DNA of 64,000 nucleotides from NCBI GenBank assembly GCA_044368415.1, contig JBIPLJ010000001.1, positions 62,001 through 126,000 on the forward strand, given 5' to 3'. The notes below the pieces were generated by a model that saw nothing but the letters and a program-made list of their open reading frames with translations, was not told where the DNA came from and did not search any database. The DNA comes from UBA4615 sp044368415. Lineage in GTDB: Bacteria > Pseudomonadota > Gammaproteobacteria > Burkholderiales > Burkholderiaceae_E. Both the position numbers and the translations under genes were made by a program. Below, one piece after another: positions 36,201 to 43,516 of the stretch. How positions within the stretch are numbered: the first letter of the stretch is position 1; every line of letters starts with the position of its first letter.

Positions 36201-36458
36201 GTCGAGGATCTTCGTGTAGAGGTTCTTCACGCCCTGCAGCGTGGCGACTGAGTTCTCGAGCTTGCGCGCCACCTCGGTCTCGAGCTGCGCGGGTGCGGCA
36301 CCCGGCAGGCTCGCATCGACGGTGACGATCGGCAGCTCGATATCGGGAAAGTCCTGCACGCCCATCGCGCGAAAGCTCAGCAGCCCCGCGAGCGTGAGCA
36401 GGATGAAGAGCAGGACCGCCGGAATCGGATTGCGGATCGACAGCGACGAGAAGTTCAC
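33219..36458 (-). CDS. RND efflux transporter, inner-membrane pump (AcrB-like)
   Basis: A 1079-residue HAE-1/AcrB-type proton-driven pump with twelve membrane helices. The start VNFSSLSIRNPIPAVLLFIL uses GTG at 36458, overlapping the adaptor stop by GTGA; the much longer frame upstream is a shadow of the adaptor gene. The proton-relay helix has VVGILVDDAIVEIENIERHL (two Asp). The cytoplasmic loop joining the two halves is enlarged by about 55 residues rich in Ala, Ser and Gly. It forms a tripartite pump with the adaptor and the outer-membrane factor. Substrates cannot be read. Confidence 0.94.
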   Translation of the reverse strand: MNFSSLSIRNPIPAVLLFILLTLAGLLSFRAMGVQDFPDIELPIVTVDASLPGAAPAQLETEVARKLENSVATLQGVKNLYTKILDGQVSLTIEFVLEKNASDAVNEVRDAISRVRADLPADLRDPAVSKATTAGRPVVTYTVASSKIDEEALSWFVDNTVSKRLLNVQGVGQVKRLGGVTREVRIELDAARMAALDVSAIDVSRRLKLVQQEAPGGRGDVGGAEQAVRTIATVSSAAELERIELPMGDGRRIRLGQVASVTDTIAERRALALLDGRPVVAVEIMRTRGAGELAIADGVQAAVEELAASHPNVTFTKAIDNAAPVREDFDASMHLLYEGGLLAVIVVWAFLRDWRATLISAAALPLSVIPAFLGIHLFGFTLNTVTLLSMALVVGILVDDAIVEIENIERHLHMGKSPYQAAMEAADEIGLAVVATTFALVAVFLPTAFMAGIPGKFFKQFGWTAVLAILASLVVARLLTPMMAAYMLKPKVARARAAASGGAPVDAASGPLLESARTAASVATTAHANAIGPAAVSPIDESNDGFVMRTYLRMVRWCLRHRLITALLSFAFFVGSIALVPLLPTGFVPPADRAQTLVSVELPPGSTLQETLDAAERVRTLLAGVPEVKRVFSSIGGGASGDVFALGAAPEARKAVMTVVLAHRSERPGTQQTIEASIRARLADVPGVRLTVGPQDTGVKMQLVLRSEDPAALAVAARDVERDLRTIPDIGNVSSSASLVRPEIIVRPDFARAADLGVTASGIAETVRVATAGDYDVGLPKLNLSERQVPIRVKLPDTVRADLAAIERLTVPGRNGPVMLGNVASVGIDSGPAQIDRLNRSRNVTLDVELAGRQLGEVYEAAMKLPSLGNLPPGVRIAEQGDAQEMQALFGSFALAMGIGVLCIYMVLVLLFKDFLQPLTILAALPLSIGGAFVLLLATGKSFSMPSLIGLLMLMGIVTKNSILLVEYAIVARREGMSRFDALVDACHKRARPIVMTTIAMGAGMLPIALGFAGDPSFRAPMAIAVIGGLVTSTLLSLLVVPAVFTYVDDVERIGRRLMRRGRHIDPPVVAAASDPLSR

Positions 36459-37681
36459 TTCGTGCCTCCAGCGGCGACGTCGACAACCTGCACCACGTCG
36501 CCGTCGGTGAGGAAGCCCGCGCCACGCGCGACGAGCGCGGCCTCGGGCTGCAGGCCCTCGAGCACCTCGACGCGCTCGCCGTCGCGCCGGCCGGTGCGCA
36601 CTTTTTGCTGGACGGCGCGCCCACCCTCGACGCGGAACACATACGAGAAGCCGTCGCGTAGAACGATCGACTGCTGCGGCACGACCAGTGCCGTGCTGCC
36701 GCCGAGCCGGAACTCGCCGCGGGCGAACATGCCAGCGCGCGCCGCGCTGCCCGCGGGCAGATCGACGTAGACAAGCGCGTTGCGTGTCTGCGCGTCGACC
36801 ACCGGTCCGATGGTGCGCACCGTGCCCGAGATCTCGCCGCCGGAGGCCGGCAGCACGCGCACGGCCTGCTTCGGTTCGAGCCGCGCGAGCTCGGTCGCGG
36901 TGACCTCGGCGCGCCACTCGAGGCGGTTGCCGCGGACCAACCGGAAGAGCTCCTGACCCGCGGGCACCACCGCGCCGACCGTGGCCGCGCGCGCGGAAAT
37001 CACGCCGTCATCGGGTGCCAGCACCTGCGTCATCCGCAGCCGCAGGTCCTGCGACTGCAGCTGCGCCTGCGCCGACTGCACACGGGCCTGCGCCGACGCG
37101 AGCCGAGCCTGCGCAGTCTGCGCGGCGGTCTGATACTGCGCGATCTGCTGCGCGGAGAGCGCGCCGCTAGACTCGACCTGCCGCGCACGCTCGGCGTTGG
37201 ACTGCGCCTCCGCAGCCGAGGCCTGCGCCTCGCCGACCGCGGCGCGCGCCTCGGCGAGCGCCGCCTGCGCGTTCGCGACGTCGGCACGCACGGTGTCGGC
37301 TGCGAAGACGGCGAGCACCTGCCCGCGCTTCACCGTGTCACCCACCTGCGCGCGGACCTCGGCGATCCGCAGCCCGTTGACCTCGGCGCCCACCGAGGCC
37401 TCCTGCCAGGCGGCGACGCTGCCGTTGGCCGACAGCGTGTCGGCGAGCTCGGCCCGCTCGGGGCGCACGACGGTGACGACGAGGGCGGGGCGGGGGGCGG
37501 ACTTTCCGGTGGCGGTGGGCGCGGTTGGGGGCGCGGTTGCGGGCGCCGCTGCAGGCGCGGCACCGGTCGCTGGCGCCGATTCGCGGGCACCACAGGCGGC
37601 CAGCACCAGCGCAGCGGTGAGTAGTGCGGCCAGTGCCGTCGGGTTGTGGCCGGCGGGCCGCATCGTCGAGTTGCGCGTCAT
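36455..37681 (-). CDS. RND efflux adaptor (membrane fusion protein, HlyD family)
   Basis: A 408-residue lipoprotein (lipobox LVLAACGARES) with a lipoyl/barrel-sandwich hybrid part, a long Ala/Gln-rich coiled-coil hairpin (about 125-220) and a beta-barrel region (RVLPASGGEISGTVRTIGPV). The ATG at 37681 overlaps the outer-membrane-factor stop by ATGA; a start ten codons upstream is less likely. It bridges the pump and the outer-membrane channel. Confidence 0.93.
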   Translation of the reverse strand: MTRNSTMRPAGHNPTALAALLTAALVLAACGARESAPATGAAPAAAPATAPPTAPTATGKSAPRPALVVTVVRPERAELADTLSANGSVAAWQEASVGAEVNGLRIAEVRAQVGDTVKRGQVLAVFAADTVRADVANAQAALAEARAAVGEAQASAAEAQSNAERARQVESSGALSAQQIAQYQTAAQTAQARLASAQARVQSAQAQLQSQDLRLRMTQVLAPDDGVISARAATVGAVVPAGQELFRLVRGNRLEWRAEVTATELARLEPKQAVRVLPASGGEISGTVRTIGPVVDAQTRNALVYVDLPAGSAARAGMFARGEFRLGGSTALVVPQQSIVLRDGFSYVFRVEGGRAVQQKVRTGRRDGERVEVLEGLQPEAALVARGAGFLTDGDVVQVVDVAAGGTK

Positions 37682-39093
37682 TTGCGGGAATCCTCGTTCG
37701 TGTTCGTCCATCCGCCGCCGAGCGCGCGGTACAGCGAGACCCAGGCGGCGACGCGGTCGCGCTGCACGCCGGCGAGCGTCGAGTCAGCGGTCAGCGTGAA
37801 GCGACGCGACTCCTCGAGCTCCAGCAGACTGCCCAGGCCGCCCTTCCAACGGACCTGCGCGGCCTCGAGGGAACGGCGATACCCCTCGGCCGCGGTGCGT
37901 GCATCGGCCTCGCGGTCGGCGGCGCTCTGCAGACGCACCAGCGCCTCCTCGACCTCGCGGACCGCCTGCCGGGCCCGGGCGCGGTAGTCAGCCTCGGCTG
38001 CGACGTAGGCCGCACGTGCCGACTCGACGTTCGCGCGGCGGCGCCCGCCGTCGAAGAGGGGGAGCGAAAGCGACGGGCCGATCGACCAGGTCGACAGCGT
38101 CGCGCCGAGCTGGCCCGCGTCGATGCGCAGCGGCCCGACCGAGCCGGCGAGCGACAGCCGCGGGTAGCGGTCGCCCTCGGCCGCACCGATGTCGGCGCTG
38201 GCGGCGGCGAGCGCGCGCTCGGCGGCGGCGAGGTCCGGGCGCTGAGCGAGCAGGCCGGCGGGCACGGCCTTGACCTCGAAGGCGCGCGGCGCGGGCAGGC
38301 GGCCCTGCGTGGCGGTGAGCCGCGCGCGCACGTCCGGCTCGGCCAGACCGGTGAGCGCGACCAGCGCCTTCACCGTCAGGTCGCACTCGGCGCGTTGCCC
38401 GGTCAGCCTGCCCGCGGCATCGGCCGCGCTCGCGCGGGTCAATGCCGCCGCCGCGGGCGCCTGGAAACCGGCAGCCGCGGCACGGTCGGTGAGGGTGGCG
38501 GTCTCGGCGCGCGAGGCCGCGTCGGCCTGCGCGATCGCGACCAACGCCTCGCAGTAGCGGAACTGCAGGTACTGCGCGGCGGTCTCTGCCGCGACCGATA
38601 CACGTGCCTCGTGCCAGTCGGCCGTGCGCGCGTCGAGCCGCGCGAGCGAGGCCTCGCGCTCGCGGGCGATGCGCCCGAACAGGTCGATCTCCCAGCCCGC
38701 CTGCACCGTCGCGCGGTTCTGCGTAGCAAGCAGGAGGTTCGTGCCGATGTTGATCGTGCCGCGAGTGTTGGCGAGATTCAGGTCCAGCGTCGGCAGACCC
38801 GAGGCGCCCGCGGCGATCGCGGCGGCGCGGGCCTGCTCGATGCGGGCGGCGGCCTGCGCGAGCGAGCCACTCTCGCGCTGCGCTGCGGCCAGCAGCACAT
38901 CGAGCGCCGGGTCGTCGAACTGCGACCACCAGATGGCGAGGTCGGCCGGAGCGCCGCCGTGGGGAAGACGTGCCTGCCAGCCGTCTTCGGCGGCCGGGCG
39001 TGCTGGCAAGGCGCCGGCGTAGTCCGGCCCGACCTTGAAGGCCCCGCAGCCGGCGAGCGCTCCAACGAGCGCGAAGGTGACGAGCGTGCGCAT
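37678..39093 (-). CDS. RND efflux outer-membrane factor (NodT/OprM family lipoprotein)
   Basis: A 471-residue TolC-like lipoprotein (lipobox ALAGCGAFKVGPDY). It has the two repeated helical segments of the family, with typical pieces WEIDLFGRIAREREASLARL and RPDLAAAERALAAASADIGA. ATG 39093 is chosen because GGAGG lies 7 bases before it; a TTG at 39099 overlaps the TetR stop. The operon order is tetR-omf-mfp-rnd. Confidence 0.93.
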   Translation of the reverse strand: MRTLVTFALVGALAGCGAFKVGPDYAGALPARPAAEDGWQARLPHGGAPADLAIWWSQFDDPALDVLLAAAQRESGSLAQAAARIEQARAAAIAAGASGLPTLDLNLANTRGTINIGTNLLLATQNRATVQAGWEIDLFGRIAREREASLARLDARTADWHEARVSVAAETAAQYLQFRYCEALVAIAQADAASRAETATLTDRAAAAGFQAPAAAALTRASAADAAGRLTGQRAECDLTVKALVALTGLAEPDVRARLTATQGRLPAPRAFEVKAVPAGLLAQRPDLAAAERALAAASADIGAAEGDRYPRLSLAGSVGPLRIDAGQLGATLSTWSIGPSLSLPLFDGGRRRANVESARAAYVAAEADYRARARQAVREVEEALVRLQSAADREADARTAAEGYRRSLEAAQVRWKGGLGSLLELEESRRFTLTADSTLAGVQRDRVAAWVSLYRALGGGWTNTNEDSRK

Positions 39094-39095
39094 CG

Positions 39096-39773
39096 TCAAT
39101 CCTCCGTCCGGCCGGCAGCGCGGCGCGCGCGCTCGCCCTCGACCATCGAGACCGCATAGCCGGCCAGCCGCTCGGCAAGCGCATCGATCGCGCGCGGATT
39201 CGCGAGCACCGAGGGCGACAGCGTCTTCACGCCGTCGTGGAACGCGAAAAAATGCACTCCGAGGCCGGCGATCGACAGCGCCAGGCGGTGCAGGTCGAGG
39301 TCCGCCCGCTTCATGCCGAGCTCTCTCACCAGCAACCGAAGCAGTGCCTCGAACTGCGGCCGGATCTCGGTATCGACGGCGCCCGCCCAGGCGCCGGTGG
39401 GCTCGGCCATCTCGCGGAAATGCAGCTTCATCACCATCCGGACCTCATCGCCGCGCTTGAGCGGCGCGAGGAACTCGACATAGAACATCCGCATCGCCGC
39501 CGCCAGCGTACGGCCGGGCTCGGCGAAGGCGACGAGGTCCTCGGGCACGCCGCAGAACGAAGGGTCGGTGAAGAGCGCGCGGTACAGGCCCTCCTTGTCG
39601 CCGAAGTAGTAGCTGATCGCACCGAGATTCACCTGCGCCTCCTGCGCGAGCGCACGGACGGAGGTCTTCTCGAAGCCGTGCTCGGCGAAGAGCGCGAGGC
39701 CCGCGAAGAGCAGGCGATGACGCGCGTCGATGCCGTCGGCGCGGACGGGGTGGTGGGGTTCGGCGGACGACAT
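39096..39773 (-). CDS. TetR family regulator of the efflux operon
   Basis: A 225-residue repressor. Helix-turn-helix: ARHRLLFAGLALFAEHGFEK, then TSVRALAQEAQVNLGAISYY, then FGDKEGLYRALF. The C-terminal domain is of the CecR/YbiH type (MRMFYVEFLAPLKRGDEVRM). It is the first gene of the tetR-omf-mfp-rnd operon and lies beside a long inverted repeat, so it most likely represses its own operon until a pump substrate binds. Confidence 0.92.
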   Translation of the reverse strand: MSSAEPHHPVRADGIDARHRLLFAGLALFAEHGFEKTSVRALAQEAQVNLGAISYYFGDKEGLYRALFTDPSFCGVPEDLVAFAEPGRTLAAAMRMFYVEFLAPLKRGDEVRMVMKLHFREMAEPTGAWAGAVDTEIRPQFEALLRLLVRELGMKRADLDLHRLALSIAGLGVHFFAFHDGVKTLSPSVLANPRAIDALAERLAGYAVSMVEGERARRAAGRTED

Positions 39774-39810
39774 GGGTGGCGGGCTCGGAATTCAGGCGGA
39801 CCGTAAATGG

Positions 39811-39864
39811 GTCGAACACGCGTTTTAATTGGTACGATTGTTTGATTTAAAACGAACGTTCGAC
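39811..39864. promoter_or_regulatory. Long inverted repeat upstream of tetR (operator candidate)
   Basis: Two 18-bp arms, GTCGAACACGCGTTTTAA and TTAAAACGAACGTTCGAC, match as an inverted repeat at 15 of 18 positions, around an 18-bp spacer. The AT-rich block stands out in GC-rich DNA 38 bp before the TetR start. It is the likely operator and promoter of the efflux operon. Confidence 0.7.
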
Positions 39865-39882
39865 CTGTGTCAAGGACAGGGC

Positions 39883-39972
39883 CGGATCGTTGAAACCCTG
39901 AATGCCACGGTCGATGCGGAGATCGAGCGATTTCCGGGCGACATGCGGGCGTCGCTGCAGCGGATCGTGATC
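39883..39972 (+). pseudogene. Fragment resembling the N-terminus of a Gp49/HigB-like toxin
   Basis: The frame reads RIVETLNATVDAEIERFPGD, then MRASLQRI, which looks like the start of phage-derived Gp49/HigB toxins (typically IVETLNxTVDAELEALPxDMRARxxRI). After that the resemblance ends, and the frame stops at 40038 without the rest of the fold. It has no proper start. It is read as a remnant; the match is from memory and short. Confidence 0.5.
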
Positions 39973-40173
39973 CGTTCGTGCATTCGTCAAAGAAACCGGC
40001 AAGGCACCCGCGCGGGAACTGGATTCGACCCTGGCTGAGTTGGGTCTGCTCGGACATGAGAAGTCTCGTTAATCGATACCTGACCGCCCACTACAGGCAA
40101 CCTGACGACAACACGAGGCGGCGCTCTATACCGAGTGGCACGCTGCAGGCTCTTGAAACTCAGGAGAACTCGG
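39973..40173. other. Gap before the YiiX-like gene
   Basis: About 200 bp with no recognisable gene. It should hold the promoter of the gene at 40174; only its AGGAG ribosome-binding site is clear (7 bases before the ATG). Confidence 0.4.
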
Positions 40174-40893
40174 ATGTCCCCGATACGACGCACCTTCACC
40201 CTAGTCGCCAGCGCGCTGCTGGCCTTCACGTCTTGGCTGCCGGCGGCCGGGGCGGCTTCCTCGCCGGGAAACGAGGCATCTGCGCCGACCGTCCTGCCGC
40301 GATCGTCGGTCACGGTCCTCGCGTCGGACATGAAGGTCGGCGACCTGGTGTTCATCCGCATCGGAGTCAGGCCGTTCCTGGAGGTGGCGGACGCAACGGA
40401 CTCCTGGACGAATCACGTCGGCATCGTCGTCGACATGTCGGGCGCGGAGCCGGTCATTGGAGAAAGCACGTTTCCACTTTCCCGCCGCACGCCGCTGTCG
40501 CGGTTCGTCGCGCGGTCGGAGGGCGGCAGAGTGTCCGTCGCCCGGCTCGTTTCAGAGCCGACACCCGAACAAGGCCTGCAGGTCGCGGTGTCGGCGGAGC
40601 GACGTCTCGGCACTCTTTACGACACCGGGTTCGACCTCCACTCCCGGCGGCAGTTCTGCTCGCGTTTCGTGCGGGAGGTGCTGCTCGAGGCGACCGGGCA
40701 GAGCGTCGGGGACATCGAGACGTTCTCCGAGCTGCTCGCGAAGCAGCCGGACGCAAATCTCGGATTCTGGAAGGCGTGGTACCTCGGCAGCATCCCCTGG
40801 GACCGCAAGACCGTGACGCCGGCCGGCGTGCTGCGCAGTCCGGCCCTGAGAACCCTGTTCGACGGGCTCGCCGTCGCAAGAGTGGACCGATAG
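40174..40893 (+). CDS. YiiX/YebB-like permuted papain-fold peptidase, exported
   Basis: A 239-residue protein with a signal peptide (RRTFTLVASALLAFTSWLPA, then AGAA). The mature part fits the YiiX/YebB-like NlpC/P60 group: the His of DSWTNHVGIVVDMSG and the Cys of RQFCSRFVREVLLEATG are the likely catalytic pair, in the circularly permuted order His-Cys. The segment MKVGDLVFIRIG is the usual opening strand. Substrates may be lipid or peptide amides. It lies 21 bp upstream of a sterol-desaturase family gene and should be co-transcribed with it. Confidence 0.8.
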   Translation: MSPIRRTFTLVASALLAFTSWLPAAGAASSPGNEASAPTVLPRSSVTVLASDMKVGDLVFIRIGVRPFLEVADATDSWTNHVGIVVDMSGAEPVIGESTFPLSRRTPLSRFVARSEGGRVSVARLVSEPTPEQGLQVAVSAERRLGTLYDTGFDLHSRRQFCSRFVREVLLEATGQSVGDIETFSELLAKQPDANLGFWKAWYLGSIPWDRKTVTPAGVLRSPALRTLFDGLAVARVDR

Positions 40894-40914
40894 CCGGACA
40901 CGCCTCGAGGAGCC

Positions 40915-41637
40915 ATGACCATGCTGTCGATCGTTCTGTCCGTCTTCGTCTTCTGCTTCGTGCTCGAGCGGCTCGTCCCCGGCTGGCGCCTGCCGCGGGT
41001 ACGGACGTGGCCGTTTCGAGTCCTGGCCATCAACGCGGTCCAGCTCGGTGTCGTGCTGGTCGCGGGCGTGACCTGGGAGCGATGGCTCTCCTCGTCCTCG
41101 CTGCTGCATCTGTCGCAGCGGATGTCACCGGTCGCGGGCGGCATGCTCGCCTATTTCATCGCGACCTTCGTCTTCTACTGGTGGCACCGCTGGCGCCACG
41201 AGCACGCGCTGCTATGGCGCGGGTTCCATCAGATCCATCACAGCCCGCAGCGGCTGGAGGTGATCACGTCGTTCTACAAGCATCCGGGCGAGATGGTCGT
41301 GAACTCGATCATCGGGAGCGTGCTGGTGTACGCGCTGCTCGGCCTGTCGCCGGAGGGCGGCGGGGTCTACACGCTGTGCACGGCACTCGGGGAATTCTTC
41401 TATCACACCAACGTCAGGACGCCTCGCTGGGTCGGCTTCTTCTTCCAGCGGCCGGAGATGCACAGGATCCATCATCAGCAGGGCCGGCACCGGAACAACT
41501 ACGGCGACATCACCTGGTGGGACATGCTGTTCGGGACCTACGAGAATCCGTCCGAGTGGCAGGATCGCTGCGGGTTCGACGATGACAAGGAACAGCAGCT
41601 CGTCCGGATGCTGGCGTACAGGGACGTTCACGACTGA
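40915..41637 (+). CDS. Sterol desaturase / fatty acid hydroxylase family protein
   Basis: A 240-residue membrane protein with about four helices and the histidine clusters of the di-iron hydroxylase family: HRWRHE, HQIHHSP, HTN and HRIHHQ. Members hydroxylate or desaturate lipids or carotenoids at the membrane surface. GAGGAG precedes the first ATG (40915); another ATG lies two codons later. The neighbour upstream is an exported cysteine peptidase-like protein. In a carotenoid-making organism a role in lipid or carotenoid modification is possible but unproven. Confidence 0.88.
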   Translation: MTMLSIVLSVFVFCFVLERLVPGWRLPRVRTWPFRVLAINAVQLGVVLVAGVTWERWLSSSSLLHLSQRMSPVAGGMLAYFIATFVFYWWHRWRHEHALLWRGFHQIHHSPQRLEVITSFYKHPGEMVVNSIIGSVLVYALLGLSPEGGGVYTLCTALGEFFYHTNVRTPRWVGFFFQRPEMHRIHHQQGRHRNNYGDITWWDMLFGTYENPSEWQDRCGFDDDKEQQLVRMLAYRDVHD

Positions 41638-41806
41638 AGGCGGACACCCCCTCAACCCACCCGCATCACACTCTCCCCGAGCTGGGTGTTCCCCTACAGT
41701 GCCCGCTGCGCGGCCGGCAGCTCGGCGCAGTCGAGCAGCACCGAGGCGCCGGGCCGGTGATCGACAACGACCGACTGGCCGAGCAGCGAGGCAGGACAGA
41801 CGACGC

Positions 41807-42988
41807 TCACCGGGCCCCTCGCAGCGGCCGGAAGAACGCAAAGATCTCGTGCGCCAGCGCCTCGGGCTGCTCCATCGCGGCGAAGTGGCCGCCGTGCGGC
41901 ATCTCGGTCCAGCGGCGGATGTCGGTGAACGCGCGTTCGCAGACCGAGCGCGGCGGGCGCAGGATCTCGCGCGGGAACGCCGCGTAGCCGCAGGGCGCAC
42001 GGACCGCGCCGTCGCGGATCGGCCAGGGACTGTGTATCCGCGCGTAGTACGGCCAGAATGAACTGCCGATGGCACCGGTGAACCAGTAGAGCGCGATGTC
42101 GGCCAGCATGGTGTCCATCGGCAGCGCATCGCGCGGATCGCCGCGGTTGTCGGTCCAGCGCTGGAACTTCTCGAACAGCCAGGCGGCGAGGCCGGCGGGC
42201 GAGTCGGTCAGCGCGGCACCGAGGGTGTGCGGCCGCGTGCCCTGGATCCACTGGTAGCCGTTCTCCTCCTTCAGGAACAGCGCGAGCTCGTCGAGCCAGC
42301 GCTTCTCCTCGGGGGTGGGTGCGGCGACGGTCTGCGCGTCGCGGCGCACCGGCATCATGTTCAGATGGATACCGAACACCGCATCGGGATGCTCGGCGCC
42401 GAGGATCGCGGTCACGAACGAGCCCCAGTCGCCGCCCTGCGCCCCGTACTGCGCGTAGCCCAGCACATCGGTCATCAGTTCGTGGAAGGTGCGCGCGATG
42501 TCGTCGACCGCGAAGCGCGGCTGACCGGGACGGTAGGAGAGCGTATAGCCGGGCAGCGAGGGCGCGACCACGGTGAACGCGTCGGCCGGGTCGCCGCCGA
42601 AGCGCGCCGGGTCGGTCAGGCGCGGGATCAGGTCGAGAAACTCGAGCACCGAGCCCGGCCAGCCGTGTGACAGCAGCAGCGGCATCGGCTCGGGGGCGCC
42701 CGGTGCGCGCACGCCGGGCACGTGCAGGAAATGCAGGTCGATGCCCGAGATCGGTACGGTGAACTGCGGGAAGGCGTTGAGCCGCGCCTCCTGCATGCGC
42801 CAGTCGAAGCGGTCCTTCCAGTGCGCGATCGCCTCGCGCAGGAAGCCCGTGTCGGTGCCGGTCGCCCAGGGCTCGCCCGGCGGGGTCTCGGGCAAGCGCG
42901 TGCGTGCCAGCCGCTCGTGCAGGTCCGCGAGCGCCTCGTCGGGCACATGCAGGCGGAACGGAACGGGGGCGCGGGTCGGCGTTGTCAT
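41807..42988 (-). CDS. Epoxide hydrolase (EHN-type alpha/beta hydrolase)
   Basis: A 393-residue microsomal-type epoxide hydrolase with the N-terminal EHN domain (FRLHVPDEALADLHERLART). The oxyanion motif is LLSHGWPGS, the nucleophile Asp is in GGDWGSFVTA and the catalytic His is in MPHGGHFAAMEQPEALAHEI. It opens epoxides to diols. ATG 42988 is chosen by homology; the longer frame overlaps the RidA gene on the other strand. The 170-bp stretch after its stop holds no recognisable gene. Confidence 0.92.
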   Translation of the reverse strand: MTTPTRAPVPFRLHVPDEALADLHERLARTRLPETPPGEPWATGTDTGFLREAIAHWKDRFDWRMQEARLNAFPQFTVPISGIDLHFLHVPGVRAPGAPEPMPLLLSHGWPGSVLEFLDLIPRLTDPARFGGDPADAFTVVAPSLPGYTLSYRPGQPRFAVDDIARTFHELMTDVLGYAQYGAQGGDWGSFVTAILGAEHPDAVFGIHLNMMPVRRDAQTVAAPTPEEKRWLDELALFLKEENGYQWIQGTRPHTLGAALTDSPAGLAAWLFEKFQRWTDNRGDPRDALPMDTMLADIALYWFTGAIGSSFWPYYARIHSPWPIRDGAVRAPCGYAAFPREILRPPRSVCERAFTDIRRWTEMPHGGHFAAMEQPEALAHEIFAFFRPLRGAR

Positions 42989-43091
42989 CGTTGTCTCCGG
43001 AAGGGGGTCAGCGTCGGCCGGGCGGCGCCCGGATCGGCTATCGTCGGGCGCAGCTCCCGATGCTTCTCCGATTCTCGACGAGGTTCCGCCG

Positions 43092-43499
43092 ATGTCCGCT
43101 CTTGCGTTCCACATGATCGGCGGCGCGCCCGATCCGGTCGCGCCCTTCAGCCACGCCGTCGAGGCCGACGGCTGGGTCATGCTCACCGGGCAGATGCCCT
43201 TCACCGGCACCTCGAACACCTCGGACTATCCCGAGTCGATCGAGGACCAGACCCGGCAGACGATGGCCAACCTGCAGACGGTGCTCACCGGCTGCGGACT
43301 GACGCTCGCCGACGTGGCCAGCGTGCGGATCTACCTGCGGCACTTCGACGAAGACTACGTCCGCATGAACGCGGTCTACGCGAGCTACTTCCCCGAAGGG
43401 CGGCGCCCGGCACGCACCTGCATCGGCGTGAGCGGCCTGGCACGCGGGGCACGGATCGAGATCGATATGATGGCGCGGCGGCCCGGCCCGAAGACCTGA
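43092..43499 (+). CDS. RidA family protein
   Basis: A 135-residue Rid protein (YjgF/YER057c/UK114). Typical segments: PFSHAVEADGWVMLTGQMPF, QTRQTMANLQTVLTGCGLTL and ARTCIGVSGLARGARIEIDM, with the Arg that binds the carboxylate of imine or enamine intermediates. RidA deaminates 2-aminoacrylate; other subfamilies act on catabolic intermediates. It stands alone between convergent or divergent genes. The start is the first ATG with homology. Confidence 0.9.
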   Translation: MSALAFHMIGGAPDPVAPFSHAVEADGWVMLTGQMPFTGTSNTSDYPESIEDQTRQTMANLQTVLTGCGLTLADVASVRIYLRHFDEDYVRMNAVYASYFPEGRRPARTCIGVSGLARGARIEIDMMARRPGPKT

Positions 43500-43516
43500 G
43501 GCCGCCACGGGGCCGG

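Noticed and set aside
41638..41806. A minus-strand frame continuing past the epoxide hydrolase stop (SVVVDHRPGASVLLDCAEL)
   Set aside because: It looks somewhat protein-like but overlaps the hydrolase in another frame, and I cannot match it to a family; possible remnant, not supported.
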